Positions 47,150 to 56,573 are shown, numbered from the stretch's first letter. The stretch: 64,000 nucleotides of DNA from Mycobacterium mantenii (GCF_010731775.1 NZ_AP022590.1:3224001-3288000); one strand, 5' to 3'. Numbers and translations are program-made. The notes: generated from the sequence alone by a model not told the origin.

Positions 47150-47965
47150 GTGACCGAAACCCCGTCCGACCCAGGCGACCTCGCACGCCGGGCGGCGGAG
47201 GTGATCGCCGAACGCACCGGAATCGCCGAGCATGACGTCGCCATCGTGCTCGGATCGGGCTGGCCGCCGGCGGTCGCCGCGCTCGGTACGCCCACCGCGG
47301 TGCTGCCGCAGGCGGAGCTGCCCGGGTTCTGCCCGCCGACCGCGGTCGGGCACACCGGCGAGCTGCTGTCGATGCGCATCGGCGCGCACCGGGTGCTGGT
47401 GCTGGTCGGGCGCATCCACGCCTACGAGGGCCACGACCTGTGTCACGTCGTGCACGCGGTGCGGGCAGCCTGCGCGGCCGGCGTGCGGGCAGTCGTGCTC
47501 ACCAACGCGGCGGGCGGGCTGCGTCCGGACCTGACCGTCGGTGAACCCGTGCTGATCAGCGACCATCTGAACCTGACCGCCCGGTCCCCCCTGGTAGGCC
47601 CGCAATTCGTGGACCTGACCGACGCGTACTCCCCGCGGCTGCGCGAGCTCGCCCGCCGGGCCGACCCCACGCTGACCGAGGGCGTCTACGCCGGCCTGCC
47701 CGGCCCGCACTACGAGACGCCCGCCGAGATCCGGATGCTGCGCACGCTGGGCGCCGATCTGGTCGGCATGTCGACGGTGCACGAGACCATCGCGGCCCGG
47801 GCGGCCGGCGCCGAGGTGCTGGGGGTGTCGCTGGTGACCAACCTGGCCGCCGGGATCGGCGGCGCACCGCTGAGCCATGCCGAGGTGCTGGCCGCCGGGG
47901 CCGCGGCGGCCACCCGGATGGGCGCGCTGCTGGCCCTGATCCTTTCCCAGCTGCCCCGGTTCTAG
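47150..47965 (+). CDS. deoD: Purine nucleoside phosphorylase
   Basis: 271 residues (Rv3307, 268). It is the trimeric, mammalian-type enzyme: [13 protein letters not shown] near residue 27 binds phosphate, [20 protein letters not shown] near 85, and [20 protein letters not shown] near 122. [19 protein letters not shown] near 202 contains the nucleoside site. It splits inosine and guanosine to base and ribose-1-phosphate. The next gene, pmmB, begins 4 bases after its stop and can use the sugar phosphate, so purine salvage and sugar handling are linked. Confidence 0.94.
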   Translation: MTETPSDPGDLARRAAEVIAERTGIAEHDVAIVLGSGWPPAVAALGTPTAVLPQAELPGFCPPTAVGHTGELLSMRIGAHRVLVLVGRIHAYEGHDLCHVVHAVRAACAAGVRAVVLTNAAGGLRPDLTVGEPVLISDHLNLTARSPLVGPQFVDLTDAYSPRLRELARRADPTLTEGVYAGLPGPHYETPAEIRMLRTLGADLVGMSTVHETIAARAAGAEVLGVSLVTNLAAGIGGAPLSHAEVLAAGAAAATRMGALLALILSQLPRF

Positions 47966-47969
47966 GGCC

Positions 47970-49550
47970 ATGACGCCCGAGGAGTGGATCGCCCACGATC
48001 CCGACCCGAAGACGGCCGCCGAGCTCGCCGCGTGCGCCCCCGAGGAACTCGCCGCGCGGTTCGCCCGGCCCCTGACGTTCGGCACGGCCGGACTGCGCGG
48101 CCCGGTGCGCGGCGGCCCCGACGCCATGAACGTGGCGGTGGTGTCGCGGGCCACCTGGGCGTTGGCACAGGTGCTGATCCGCCGCGGCCTGCAGGGCTCG
48201 TCGGTGATCGTGGGACGCGACGCCCGGCACGGCTCGGCGGTGTTCGCCACGGTCGCCGCCGAAGTGATTGCCGCGCAAGGGTTTTCCGTGGCTCTCCTGC
48301 CGGGCCCGGTGCCCACTCCGGTGGTGGCGTTCGCGGTGCGGCACACTGGCGCACCGGCCGGGATCCAGATCACCGCATCGCACAACCCGCCCGCCGACAA
48401 CGGCTACAAGGTGTACCTCGACGGCGGCATCCAGATCGTGTCCCCCACCGACCGCGAGATCGAGGCCGCGATGGCCGCCGCACCGCCGGCCGATCAGATC
48501 GGCAGAACCCCGGTGGAACCCGCGGGGGCCGATCTGGTCGAGCGCTACATCGAGCGGGCGGCGGGGTTGCGACGCGGTACCGGTTCGGTGCGGGTGGCGC
48601 TGACCGTGATGCACGGGGTGGGCGGCGCGGTGGCCGTCGAGACATTGCACCGGGCGGGGTTCACCGAAGTGCATTCCGTCGGAATCCAATTCGCACCGGA
48701 CCCGGACTTTCCCACGGTGGCGTTCCCCAACCCCGAGGAGCCCGGCGCCACCGACGCGCTGCTGGCCCTGGCCGCGGACTCCGACGCCGACGTGGCGATC
48801 GCGCTGGATCCCGACGCCGACCGATGTGCCGTCGGCGTCAAGGACGGGCCGCGATGGCGGATGCTGTCGGGTGACGAAACCGGTTGGCTGCTGGGCGATT
48901 ACATACTGTCATCGACCCGGACCGAAACCCCGGTGGTGGCCAGCACGGTGGTGTCGTCGCGGATGCTGGCGGCCATCGCCGCGCGCTACGGCGCCGTCCA
49001 CGTCGAAACCCTCACCGGCTTCAAATGGCTGGCCCGCGCCGACGCGGAAGTGCCCGGCGGCACCCTGGTCTACGCCTACGAGGAGGCGATCGGGCACTGC
49101 GTCGACCCCGCGGCCGTGCGCGACAAGGACGGCATCAGCGCCGCGGTGCTGGTGTGCGACCTGGTGGCCGCGGCCAAACAGCAAGGTCGCTCGGTCCCAG
49201 ACCTGCTCGACGAACTGGCCCGGCGGTACGGGGTGCACGACGTCGCCGCGGTGTCGCGCCGGGTCGCCGACACCGGCGAGGCCGTCGAACTGATGCGGCG
49301 GTTCCGGGCGTCCCCACCGAGAACGCTGGCCGGCCACACCGCGAAACTCACCGATATCACCGACGCGCTGATCTTCACCGCCGGCGACGACGACACGTCG
49401 ATCAGGCTGGTGGTGCGGCCTTCCGGGACCGAGCCGAAGCTGAAGTGCTACTTGGAGATTCGCTGCGCGGTCGACGCCGACCTGGGCGCGGCGCGGCGGC
49501 GCGCCCGCGCCCTGCGCGAGGAGCTGGTGGCTGCGGTGCGGAGCTGGTGA
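47970..49550 (+). CDS. pmmB: Phosphohexomutase / phosphopentomutase family protein PmmB
   Basis: 526 residues (Rv3308, 534). Alpha-D-phosphohexomutase superfamily: [17 protein letters not shown] early, catalytic serine loop [16 protein letters not shown] near 134, metal loop [13 protein letters not shown] near 273 and sugar loop YEEAIGHC near 370. [16 protein letters not shown] near 486 binds phosphate. It is called phosphomannomutase in M. tuberculosis, but its position after a purine phosphorylase makes ribose-1-phosphate or deoxyribose-1-phosphate conversion equally plausible. The ATG is 4 bases from deoD. The 3' 149 bases overlap the extended upp frame on the other strand. Confidence 0.9.
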   Translation: MTPEEWIAHDPDPKTAAELAACAPEELAARFARPLTFGTAGLRGPVRGGPDAMNVAVVSRATWALAQVLIRRGLQGSSVIVGRDARHGSAVFATVAAEVIAAQGFSVALLPGPVPTPVVAFAVRHTGAPAGIQITASHNPPADNGYKVYLDGGIQIVSPTDREIEAAMAAAPPADQIGRTPVEPAGADLVERYIERAAGLRRGTGSVRVALTVMHGVGGAVAVETLHRAGFTEVHSVGIQFAPDPDFPTVAFPNPEEPGATDALLALAADSDADVAIALDPDADRCAVGVKDGPRWRMLSGDETGWLLGDYILSSTRTETPVVASTVVSSRMLAAIAARYGAVHVETLTGFKWLARADAEVPGGTLVYAYEEAIGHCVDPAAVRDKDGISAAVLVCDLVAAAKQQGRSVPDLLDELARRYGVHDVAAVSRRVADTGEAVELMRRFRASPPRTLAGHTAKLTDITDALIFTAGDDDTSIRLVVRPSGTEPKLKCYLEIRCAVDADLGAARRRARALREELVAAVRSW

Positions 49551-50175
49551 ACAGGTTGGGCCCGAATTGGCGGTCACCGGCGTCGCCGAGGCCCGGCACG
49601 ATATAAGCCGACTTGTTCAGGCCCTTGTCGACCGCGGCGGTGAAGACCCGCGCGTTCGGTGCCGCTTTCTCCACCGCCGCAAGGCCTTTCGGAGCGGCCA
49701 CCACGCAGAGCACGGTGATATCGGTTGCGCCGCGGCGCTGCAACAGCCCGATGGTGTACGTCATCGACCCGCCGGTGGCCAGCATGGGGTCGAGGATGAT
49801 CACCGGCCTGCCCGCCAGCCTGGCGGGCAGCGCCTCCAGATACGGGACCGGCGCGTGGGTTTCCTCGTCGCGGGCGACACCGACGAATCCCACCTCCGCC
49901 TCCGGTATCGCGGCGTGCGCGGCGTCGACCATGCCCAGCCCGGCCCGCAGCAGCGGCACCAGCAGCGGGGGTTTGACCAAGCGCGTCCCGGCAGCCGCCG
50001 CGACCGGGGTGCGGATGCGCACCGACTTTCGCGGCGCGTCGCGGCCGGCTTCGTAGACCAGCATCAGGGTGAGCTCGCGCAGCGCGGCGCGAAAGCCGGC
50101 GGTGTCGGTGTGTTCGTCACGTAGCACCGTCAGCCGGGCCGCGGCAAACGGGTGGTCGAGGACGCTCACTTCCAT
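49402..50175 (-). CDS. upp: Uracil phosphoribosyltransferase with C-terminal read-through extension
   Basis: 257 residues against 207 in M. tuberculosis Upp (Rv3309c). The enzyme part is complete: [16 protein letters not shown], then the PRPP loop [18 protein letters not shown] near 121-138 and the uracil-binding end [15 protein letters not shown]. Normally the chain stops within a few residues of that point. Here no stop occurs and about 50 further residues, rich in Pro, Arg and Ser, are read from the strand opposite the end of pmmB. The core should still make UMP from uracil and PRPP. The ATG at 50175 matches family starts. A base-call error removing the stop is possible. Confidence 0.88.
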   Translation of the reverse strand: MEVSVLDHPFAAARLTVLRDEHTDTAGFRAALRELTLMLVYEAGRDAPRKSVRIRTPVAAAAGTRLVKPPLLVPLLRAGLGMVDAAHAAIPEAEVGFVGVARDEETHAPVPYLEALPARLAGRPVIILDPMLATGGSMTYTIGLLQRRGATDITVLCVVAAPKGLAAVEKAAPNARVFTAAVDKGLNKSAYIVPGLGDAGDRQFGPNLFTSSAPQPPAPRAGRGRAAAPRPGRRRPRSESPSSTSASARSRKAAPPA

Positions 50176-50255
50176 GGCGTCGAGGGTATATAACGATCGG
50201 GCAAAGCCGTTCTGACACGCTCGCGTCCGTCCCGGAAAACCCCTACGCCCGTTCG

Positions 50256-50261
50256 TATACT
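50256..50261 (+). promoter_or_regulatory. Probable -10 of a leaderless sapM transcript
   Basis: TATACT ends 6 bases before the sapM GTG at 50268, which puts the start point on or beside the first codon. No ribosome-binding site precedes it. The 92-base gap also holds the divergent upp promoter near the AT-rich stretch 50186-50193. Confidence 0.5.
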
Positions 50262-50267
50262 CCGGGC

Positions 50268-51170
50268 GTGTTGCGCGAATTTCGAGTTCGGCCAAGGCTG
50301 ATCGGCGGGGCGTATCGAAGCCTGCGGGCCCTGGGCGCGTGCGCGTTGGTGGCGCTGGCGGCCAGCCCGTTGACCCCGCGCATAGGCTTTGCGGCAGCGG
50401 CCATTCCGCAACCCGCGCACATCGTGATCGTGGTCGAGGAGAACCGCTCGGAAAACGGGATCATCGGCAACAAGTCGGCGCCCTTCATCACCTCGCTGGC
50501 CGCGGGCGGCGCCAATATGACCCAGTCGTTCGCCGAAACCCATCCGAGCGAACCGAATTACCTGGCGCTGTTCGCGGGCAACACATTCGGGGTGACCAAG
50601 GACCTGTGCCCGATCAACGGCGGCGCCGCGCCGAACCTCGGTTCCGAATTGCTCGCCGCGGGCTACACATTCGTCGGCTACGCCGAGGGCCTGCCGGCGG
50701 TCGGCTCACCGGTCTGCAGCGCGGGCAAATACGCGCGCAAGCATGTGCCCTGGGCCAACTTCACCAACGTGCCGGCCGCGAACTCGCTGCCGTTCTCGGC
50801 GTTCCCGATGGGCAACTACGCCAGCCTGCCGACCGTGTCGTTCGTCATCCCCAACAACGACGACAACATGCACGACGGGTCGATCGCGCAGGCCGACGCC
50901 TGGCTGAACCGCGAGATGTCCGGATACGCCAATTGGGCGGTGGCCAACAACAGCCTGCTGATCGTGACGTTCGACGAGGACGACAATTCCAATGTTGGAG
51001 GCAGCCGCAACCAGATCCCCACGGTGTTCTACGGCGCCCACGTCCGTCCCGGCAGCTACAGCGAACAGATCAACCACTACAACCTGCTTTCCACGGTGGA
51101 GCAGATGTATGGGCTGCCCAAGACCGGATACGCGGCGAGCGCGCCGCCGATCACCGATATCTGGGGCTAG
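50268..51170 (+). CDS. sapM: Secreted acid phosphatase SapM
   Basis: 300 residues (Rv3310, 299). A signal peptide with a twin-Arg-poor, hydrophobic core ([17 protein letters not shown]) ends near residue 43-46. The mature enzyme begins with [20 protein letters not shown]; the Glu-Glu-Asn-Arg segment is the metal and phosphate site of the phosphoesterase family. [17 protein letters not shown] follows near 83, and [16 protein letters not shown] near 223 and [15 protein letters not shown] near 266 give further metal ligands. In pathogenic mycobacteria SapM removes phosphate from phosphatidylinositol 3-phosphate and blocks phagosome maturation. No truncation is seen. Confidence 0.93.
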   Translation: MLREFRVRPRLIGGAYRSLRALGACALVALAASPLTPRIGFAAAAIPQPAHIVIVVEENRSENGIIGNKSAPFITSLAAGGANMTQSFAETHPSEPNYLALFAGNTFGVTKDLCPINGGAAPNLGSELLAAGYTFVGYAEGLPAVGSPVCSAGKYARKHVPWANFTNVPAANSLPFSAFPMGNYASLPTVSFVIPNNDDNMHDGSIAQADAWLNREMSGYANWAVANNSLLIVTFDEDDNSNVGGSRNQIPTVFYGAHVRPGSYSEQINHYNLLSTVEQMYGLPKTGYAASAPPITDIWG

Positions 51171-51212
51171 CCACTCCGGGCGCATGCCGCGGCCGTCGCT
51201 ATTGTGTGCCGC

Positions 51213-52547
51213 ATGGTTGCTGACCTCGTGCCCATCCGCCTGAGCCTGTCCGACGGTGACCGCTACACGGTGTGGGCACCCCGCTGGCGCGACTCCGGCG
51301 ACGAGTGGGAGGCGTTCCTGGGCAAGGACGAGGACCTGTTCGCGTTCGCCTCGGTGGCCGATCTGGTCGCGTTCGTGCGTTCCGACGACGACCACGACCT
51401 GGTCGACCACCCGGCGTGGAAGGAGCTGCGGGCGGCGCACGCGCACGCCTTCGAGCCCGCCGAGGACAAGCAGTACGACCTGGTCGCCGTCGAGGAGCTG
51501 GTGGCGGAGAAGCCCACCGAGGAGTCGGTGTCCGCGCTGGCCGGCACGCTGGCCATCGTGTCGTCCATCGGCTCGGTGTGCGAGCTGGCCGCGGTGTCGA
51601 AGTTCTTCAACGGCAACCCCAGCCTGGGCACCGTGTCCGGCGGGATCGAGCACTTCACCGGCAAGGCCGGCGCCAAACGCTGGAACGCGATCGCCGAGGT
51701 GATCGGGCGCAGCTGGGACGACGTGCTGGGCGCGATCGACGACATCGTCACCATCCCCGAGGTCGACGCCAAGCTGTCGGACAAGGCCGCCGACGAGCTG
51801 GCCGAGGAGCGCGCCGAAGACGAGGCCGACGAGGACGCCGCCGAGGACACAGACGCCGCCGAGGACACAGAGGCCGACGCCGAGGCCACCGAGGCCGACG
51901 CCGAGGCCGACGAGGATGCCGACGCCGAGGACACCGAAGACGAGGACACCGACGACGCCCCAGCCCGGGCGACCGGGGACACCGTGGTGCTGGGCAGCGA
52001 CAAGGACTTCTGGCTGCAGGTGGGCATCGACCCGATCCGGATCATCACGAGTTCCGGCACCTTCTACACGCTGCGCTGCTACCTGGACGACCAGCCGATC
52101 TTCCTGGGCCGCAACGGCCGCATCAGCGTCTTCACCTCCGAGCGCGCGCTGGCCCGCTACCTGGCCGACGAGCACGACCACGACCTGGCCGACCTGAGCA
52201 CCTACGACGACATCCGCACAGCGGCAACCGACGGCTCGCTGGCGGTCGAAATCACTGACGACAACATCTACGTGCTCAGCGGGCTGGCCGACGACCTGGC
52301 CGACGGGCCGGACGCGGTGGATCGCGAGCAGCTGGAGCTGGCCGTCGAGGTGCTTCGCGACATCGGCGACTACTCCGAGGAGAGCACCGTCGACAAGGCG
52401 CTCGAGACCGGCCGTCCGCTGGGCAAGTTAGTGGCCGCCGTGCTCGAGCCCGACTCGGTGACCAAGCCGTCGCCGCCGTACGCCGCGGCGGTTCGCGAGT
52501 GGGAGAAACTGGAGCACTTCGTCGACGGACGGCTCCGCCGCGAATAG
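51213..52547 (+). CDS. Acidic protein with duplicated domain (Rv3311-like)
   Basis: 444 residues (Rv3311, 420), function unknown. Residues about 10-65 (YTVWAPRWRDSGDEWEAFLG, then FASVADLVAFVRSDDDHDL) and about 268-328 (FYTLRCYLDDQPIFLG, then FTSERALARYLADEHDHDL) follow the same pattern, which I read as an internal duplication. Between them lies a helical region and a linker near 195-250 made almost only of Glu, Asp, Ala and Thr. The ATG at 51213 is preferred to the GTG at 51204, though neither has a ribosome site. No signal peptide; cytoplasmic. Longer than the orthologue mainly through the acidic linker. Confidence 0.8.
   Translation: MVADLVPIRLSLSDGDRYTVWAPRWRDSGDEWEAFLGKDEDLFAFASVADLVAFVRSDDDHDLVDHPAWKELRAAHAHAFEPAEDKQYDLVAVEELVAEKPTEESVSALAGTLAIVSSIGSVCELAAVSKFFNGNPSLGTVSGGIEHFTGKAGAKRWNAIAEVIGRSWDDVLGAIDDIVTIPEVDAKLSDKAADELAEERAEDEADEDAAEDTDAAEDTEADAEATEADAEADEDADAEDTEDEDTDDAPARATGDTVVLGSDKDFWLQVGIDPIRIITSSGTFYTLRCYLDDQPIFLGRNGRISVFTSERALARYLADEHDHDLADLSTYDDIRTAATDGSLAVEITDDNIYVLSGLADDLADGPDAVDREQLELAVEVLRDIGDYSEESTVDKALETGRPLGKLVAAVLEPDSVTKPSPPYAAAVREWEKLEHFVDGRLRRE
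51795..51966 (+). repeat. Degenerate tandem repeat coding for the Glu/Asp/Ala linker
   Basis: Units built on GCCGAGGACAC and GCCGACGCCGAGG recur with small changes through the linker codons. The array is GC-rich, short-period and in frame, so length change by slippage is likely between strains. Confidence 0.6.
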
Positions 52548-52562
52548 CTGCGTGTAACGGGA

Positions 52563-52568
52563 TAGGTT
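52563..52568 (+). promoter_or_regulatory. Probable -10 of the first VWA gene
   Basis: TAGGTT lies 7 bases before the GTG at 52576 and supports that codon as the start over the TTG at 52567. Transcript expected to be leaderless. Confidence 0.45.
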
Positions 52569-52575
52569 GGGTGGC

Positions 52576-53559
52576 GTGTCGCTTCCCGGTATCGGCCCGT
52601 TACCGCTGTACGGGTTCCAGCGTCCCGGCCTGCTGTTGTTCGGGCTGGTGCCGCTGGCCCTGCTGGCCGTCTACGTCCTGGTCCAGGCGCGCCGCCGCCG
52701 ACGGCTGCACCGCTACACCGACACTCCCGTCGCGCAGTCGCCGTGGCGGCACCTCCCGATCGCCGTGTCGCTGCTCTGCCTGGCGCTGTTGACCATTGCG
52801 CTGGCCACCCCCACCCACGACATGCGCATCCCGCGCAACCGCGCCGTCATCATGCTGGTGATCGATATGTCGCAGTCCATGCGGGCGACCGACGTCGAGC
52901 CCAACCGGCTCAAGGCCGCCGAACAGGCCGCCACCCAGTTCGCCGGCCAGCTCACGCCCGGCATCAACCTCGGGCTGGTCGGCTTCGCCGGCACGCCCTA
53001 TCTGCTGGTGCCGCCGACCCCGCAACACCAGGCGACCATCGACGCGCTGAAGAAGCTGGATTTCGCCGACAGCACGGCCACCGGCGAAGCGATCTTCACC
53101 GCCCTGCACGCGGTCAGCGCCACCGGGGTCGCCGGCGGCGACACTCCCCCGCCGGCCCGCATCGTGCTGCTGTCCGACGGCGGCGAGAACAAGCCCTCCA
53201 ATCCCAGCGATCCGCACGACGGCGTCTACACCGCGGCGCGGCTGGCCAAGGACGAGGGCGTGCCCATCTCGACGATCTCGTTCGGCACCAAGGGCGGCGA
53301 GATCGAGATGGACGGGCAGCGCATCGCCGTCCCGGTGTCGACGGACCAGATGAAGATGGTCGCCAAGCTGTCCGGCGGGCAGTCCTACACCGCCACCAAC
53401 CTCGGCGAGCTTGAGAAGAGCTATAACGCCATCGAGAACGAGATCGGCTACCGCACGGTGCCGGGCCCGGGCAGCTCCGGCTGGCTGCGCCTCGGCGTGC
53501 TGACCGCCCTGATCGCGACCGCGCTGGCACTGCTGATCAACCGGCGCCTGCCCAGCTGA
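52576..53559 (+). CDS. VWA-domain membrane protein (Rv1481/BatA-like), copy 1
   Basis: 327 residues. One N-terminal pair of helices (RPGLLLFGLVPLALLAVYVLV near 16 and LPIAVSLLCLALLTIAL near 63), a von Willebrand A domain from about 88 to 285, and a C-terminal helix ending in NRRLPS. The MIDAS metal site is complete: LVIDMSQSMRATD (DxSxS), the Thr in STATGEAIF and the Asp in LLSDGGEN. Homologues such as Rv1481 sit beside moxR AAA+ ATPases; no moxR is in this window. The domain faces outside or inside depending on helix count; the role may be as an adaptor for a MoxR-type chaperone. It is tail-to-tail with a paralogue. Confidence 0.88.
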   Translation: MSLPGIGPLPLYGFQRPGLLLFGLVPLALLAVYVLVQARRRRRLHRYTDTPVAQSPWRHLPIAVSLLCLALLTIALATPTHDMRIPRNRAVIMLVIDMSQSMRATDVEPNRLKAAEQAATQFAGQLTPGINLGLVGFAGTPYLLVPPTPQHQATIDALKKLDFADSTATGEAIFTALHAVSATGVAGGDTPPPARIVLLSDGGENKPSNPSDPHDGVYTAARLAKDEGVPISTISFGTKGGEIEMDGQRIAVPVSTDQMKMVAKLSGGQSYTATNLGELEKSYNAIENEIGYRTVPGPGSSGWLRLGVLTALIATALALLINRRLPS

Positions 53560-53575
53560 GGACTCAGGCGGGCAG
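53548..53575. terminator. Inverted repeat spanning the two VWA stop codons
   Basis: CTGCCC (53548-53553) pairs with GGGCAG (53570-53575), and CTGAG (53556-53560) with CTCAG (53563-53567). The two stops are only 4 bases apart. No U-tract follows, as is usual in mycobacteria. The symmetry comes partly from both genes ending in the same NRRLP codons, so a terminator role is a guess. Confidence 0.4.
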
Positions 53576-54571
53576 CCTGCGGTTCAGCAGCAGACCGGCC
53601 AGGATGGCACCGGCCATGGCGAAGGCGCCGAGCAGCATCCAGGCCAGACTCGCGTCGCCCTTCACGGTTTCGTAGCCGATCTGGCGCTGCAGCGTCGAGT
53701 ACACGTCCTTCAGCGATTCCAGGCTGTCCGCGTGGAACGCCTGGCCGTCGGTGATCTCGCAGATCTTCTGCAGCGTCTGGTCGTCCACCGGAACCGGGAT
53801 GGTGGCGCCCTCGTAGTCGACGGTGCCGTACGGGGTGCCGAACGAGATCGTCGAGATCTGCACGCCCTCGGCCTTGGCGGCCCGGGCCGCGGTGAACGCC
53901 CCCTGCGGCGCGTTGGGGTCCAGCGGGACGTTCTCGGCACCGTCGGATTCCAGCACGATCCGCGCCGGCGGCGGCCCGTCGCCGCCACCCATCACCGAGC
54001 CGACCGTCGCGATCGCCTGCAGCGCGGTGAAAAGGCCTTCTCCCGTGGCGGTTTTCGGGGCCGGCTGCAGGCTGTCGATGCCCGCTTTCACCGCGCCGCG
54101 GTTGGTCGTCGGTGGAACCAGCAGCGTGGCGTTGGCCGCGAACTCGACCAGCCCCAGGTTGATCGCCGGGGTCAGCTGGTCGGCGAATTGCTTGCCGGCC
54201 TCCTTGGCCGCGGCGAGGCGGTTGGGTGGCACATCGTTGGAGGCCATCGACTCCGACACGTCGATCACCAACATCACGACCGCGCGGTTGAGCGGAATTC
54301 GCACGTCCGACGTCGGCCCGGCCATCGCGGTGGTCAGCAGCACCAGCGAGGTGGCGAGCAGGATGGTCGGGACGTGCCGCCACTTGCTGGGCCGCGGCGG
54401 CGCGACGCGCTCGAGCACCTCCATGTTCGCGAACCGCAGCACGCGACGACGACGGGCGAATTGCTGCACCACGTAGAGGCCGATCACCAGCAGCACGATC
54501 AGCAGGACCAGGAAGAACCAGGCGTTCTGGAAACCCGTGAGCGACACCGGTCCCAGCAGGGGCACCTTCAT
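53564..54571 (-). CDS. VWA-domain membrane protein (Rv1481/BatA-like), copy 2
   Basis: 335 residues, the same length as M. tuberculosis Rv1481, and closer to it than copy 1: it opens [20 protein letters not shown] and ends LLNRRLPA. Two N-terminal helices, the VWA domain with [24 protein letters not shown] and [10 protein letters not shown] (complete MIDAS), then a C-terminal helix. I took the ATG at 54571 rather than the GTG at 54583, because TAGTGT at 54581-54586 would serve as a -10 nine bases before it and the paralogues start there. The pair faces each other end to end, suggesting inverted duplication. Confidence 0.88.
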   Translation of the reverse strand: MKVPLLGPVSLTGFQNAWFFLVLLIVLLVIGLYVVQQFARRRRVLRFANMEVLERVAPPRPSKWRHVPTILLATSLVLLTTAMAGPTSDVRIPLNRAVVMLVIDVSESMASNDVPPNRLAAAKEAGKQFADQLTPAINLGLVEFAANATLLVPPTTNRGAVKAGIDSLQPAPKTATGEGLFTALQAIATVGSVMGGGDGPPPARIVLESDGAENVPLDPNAPQGAFTAARAAKAEGVQISTISFGTPYGTVDYEGATIPVPVDDQTLQKICEITDGQAFHADSLESLKDVYSTLQRQIGYETVKGDASLAWMLLGAFAMAGAILAGLLLNRRLPA

Positions 54572-54625
54572 GTCCAGCCACACTATGCGCCGACCGGGGG
54601 CGGTGCATGGGCCGCCGCCCGGGGA

Positions 54626-55660
54626 TTAGCCGGCGACGAGATCGCGACGCTGGGTGAACTTGATGTCCAGGCTGCGCAGGTGCGTCTGCAGCCCGGCGTC
54701 CTGGACGGGGATCAGGTGGGCGGGCTGATCGGTCTCGTTGTAGTGGGCGTGCCACATGCCCGGCGGCGTGGTGAACGCACAACCGGCCCGCCAGTCCACC
54801 CGGGTGGGATCGATGATGTCGCCGCGCTCGTCGAGTCGGGTGCCCAGCAGCGTGTAGCAGCCGGACTCCGGCGCATCCAGGATGAGATCCAGCGCGACCG
54901 ACTGGTGCCGGTGCGGGCGCTGCACCTGGTTGGGCGGCAGCACGCCGAACATGGCCCACAGCACGTGGGTGATGGTCAGCGTCTGCTCCTGGTTGGCATT
55001 GGCCAGCAGCACGCTGACCCGGCTCTTGTCGTTCGCGCCGGGGCGCGACGCGATCTGCTCCAGCTTGGCCACCGCGTCGGCGCGGCGGAACTTGGTCGCC
55101 GCAAAGCGCGGCTGGGTCGCCTCGGCGCCCAGGTAGCGCATCAGCGGCTCGTCGTGCACCCAGTAAATGGCCGTGTCGGTGGCGGCGTAGAACACGGAAT
55201 GGCTGCCGGCGGGCAGCGTCACGAAATCGCCCTTCTCCCACTCGATCAGCCGGCCGTTGACCGCCGCGAAACCGCGCCCGTAAAGCACGTAGTACAGCTG
55301 CGAGGTGGCGTTGGGGCTGGTGTCGACCTGCTCTTTGGCGCGGATGCTGATGAAGTTGGCCAACAGCGCCGGGCTGGTCGCCGCGCCGGTGCCGATGCCG
55401 ATGCCGAGCTCCCCGGACAGATCCAGCGGGATCACGCCGGTCGGCGCGTCGAGGTAGATCTCGGGATCGAATCGCTTCACCGGAACCGGCGGGACGTGCC
55501 CGGACCCAATCGGGTTGGCCGCCTTGGAGTACTCGAAGTACTCAGCCTGCTGCGCCCACTCCTCGAAACGGCCCTCGAACCCGAACTCGGCCACATTGAT
55601 CATCGGTGCCGGGATCGTCGGATCCAGGTTGGGCGTCACCAGCTGCTGGGTGGTGGGCAT
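54626..55660 (-). CDS. Bicupin protein, gentisate-dioxygenase-like architecture
   Basis: 344 residues with two cupin folds. The first (about 115-180: SQLYYVLYGRGFAAVNG and GDFVTLPAGSHSVFY) has lost the HxH pair. The second (about 240-320: VQRPHRHQSVALDLIL and TTPPGMWHAHYNET) keeps three or four histidines able to hold one metal. In gentisate 1,2-dioxygenases the metal is in the first cupin, so this arrangement is reversed and the substrate cannot be assumed. A ring-cleaving or other oxidative role is possible. It is divergent from a GntR regulator that is likely to control it. No equivalent exists at this point in M. tuberculosis. Confidence 0.75.
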   Translation of the reverse strand: MPTTQQLVTPNLDPTIPAPMINVAEFGFEGRFEEWAQQAEYFEYSKAANPIGSGHVPPVPVKRFDPEIYLDAPTGVIPLDLSGELGIGIGTGAATSPALLANFISIRAKEQVDTSPNATSQLYYVLYGRGFAAVNGRLIEWEKGDFVTLPAGSHSVFYAATDTAIYWVHDEPLMRYLGAEATQPRFAATKFRRADAVAKLEQIASRPGANDKSRVSVLLANANQEQTLTITHVLWAMFGVLPPNQVQRPHRHQSVALDLILDAPESGCYTLLGTRLDERGDIIDPTRVDWRAGCAFTTPPGMWHAHYNETDQPAHLIPVQDAGLQTHLRSLDIKFTQRRDLVAG

Positions 55661-55691
55661 CTCGGGTCTCCCTCTGCCGCTCGGATGTGTC

Positions 55692-55791
55692 TCGTATCTG
55701 AATAGTATTTATCTTGTATCTCAGTGCCGGGAATGTCAATCTCCGCAGGTAGGACCCAGGGTGTACGGTCTTCACCACGCTTGAGATACGA
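55692..55791. promoter_or_regulatory. Three copies of TYGTATCTSA between the bicupin and GntR genes
   Basis: TCGTATCTGA at 55692-55701, TTGTATCTCA at 55714-55723 and TCGTATCTCA on the minus strand at 55782-55791. The first two are 22 bases apart, about two helical turns, and lie just upstream of the bicupin start. The third, inverted, lies 24 bases before the GntR start. This is the layout expected for an operator used by the GntR protein on both promoters. Confidence 0.6.
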
Positions 55792-55814
55792 CTTAGCTAC
55801 AAGAGCGAGGTGCG

Positions 55815-56525
55815 ATGGCAGCAAGGGACCCCCGGCCGGGCACGGCCAAGGACCGCGCGCTGGACTACGTCAAGACCCAGGTGCTCACCGGCGAGTTCCC
55901 CGGCGGCGAGCTGATCAGCGAGGGCGACGTCGCCGCCGCACTGGGGATGTCGCGCACCCCGGTGCGCGAAGCGTTCCTGCGGCTGGAGGCCGACGGGCTG
56001 CTGCGGCTCTACCCGCAGCGCGGCGCCCTGGTGGTCCCGGTCTCACCCGACGAGGTGCGGGCGGTGATGGAGGCACGGCTGGTCCTCGAGCAGTTCGCGG
56101 CCGGCAAGGTGGTCGGCCGCGGCCCGGCCGTCTGTGCCGCGGTCTTCGAACGGCAATCGGACGAACTGCGGCGGCAGCGCGACGCCGCGGCGGCCGCCGA
56201 CTGGCGGGAGTTTTTGGAGTCTGACCGCGCCTTCCACGCGATCACGCTGGAGGAGTCGGGCAACGCCATCCTGGCGAGTTTCTATTCGATGTTGCGCGAC
56301 CGCCAGATGCGGATGATCGGGGAATCGGCGCTGCGCGAACCCGATCGGGTGGCGACGATCCTGGCGGAACACCGGGGCATCGCGGAAGCGTTGCGCGACG
56401 GCGACTTACCGCGCGTCCTGCGGGCGGTGCAGACCCACCTGGCCAGCACGGTGCGGGCCATGGGACTCTCCGTGCAGCCGGACCCGTTCTGGGCTACCGG
56501 ATTTGGCGCTCATGGCGCAGACTGA
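55815..56525 (+). CDS. GntR-family (FCD-type) transcriptional regulator
   Basis: 236 residues. N-terminal winged helix: VKTQVLTGEFPGGELISEG, then VAAALGMSRTPVREAFLRLE with the recognition helix near 45-55, and the wing LYPQRGALVVPV. The C-terminal all-helical FCD domain (VMEARLVLEQFAAG, FHAITLEESGN, ILAEHRGIAEAL) usually binds an organic acid and a metal. The ATG follows GAGCGAGG. It is divergent from the bicupin gene, which is the obvious target through the three repeated motifs between them. Ligand unknown. Confidence 0.88.
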   Translation: MAARDPRPGTAKDRALDYVKTQVLTGEFPGGELISEGDVAAALGMSRTPVREAFLRLEADGLLRLYPQRGALVVPVSPDEVRAVMEARLVLEQFAAGKVVGRGPAVCAAVFERQSDELRRQRDAAAAADWREFLESDRAFHAITLEESGNAILASFYSMLRDRQMRMIGESALREPDRVATILAEHRGIAEALRDGDLPRVLRAVQTHLASTVRAMGLSVQPDPFWATGFGAHGAD

Positions 56526-56573
56526 TCGATAGCCCGGGGGAAGCCGTGCCGGGTCCGGACATGAGGGGGCACG

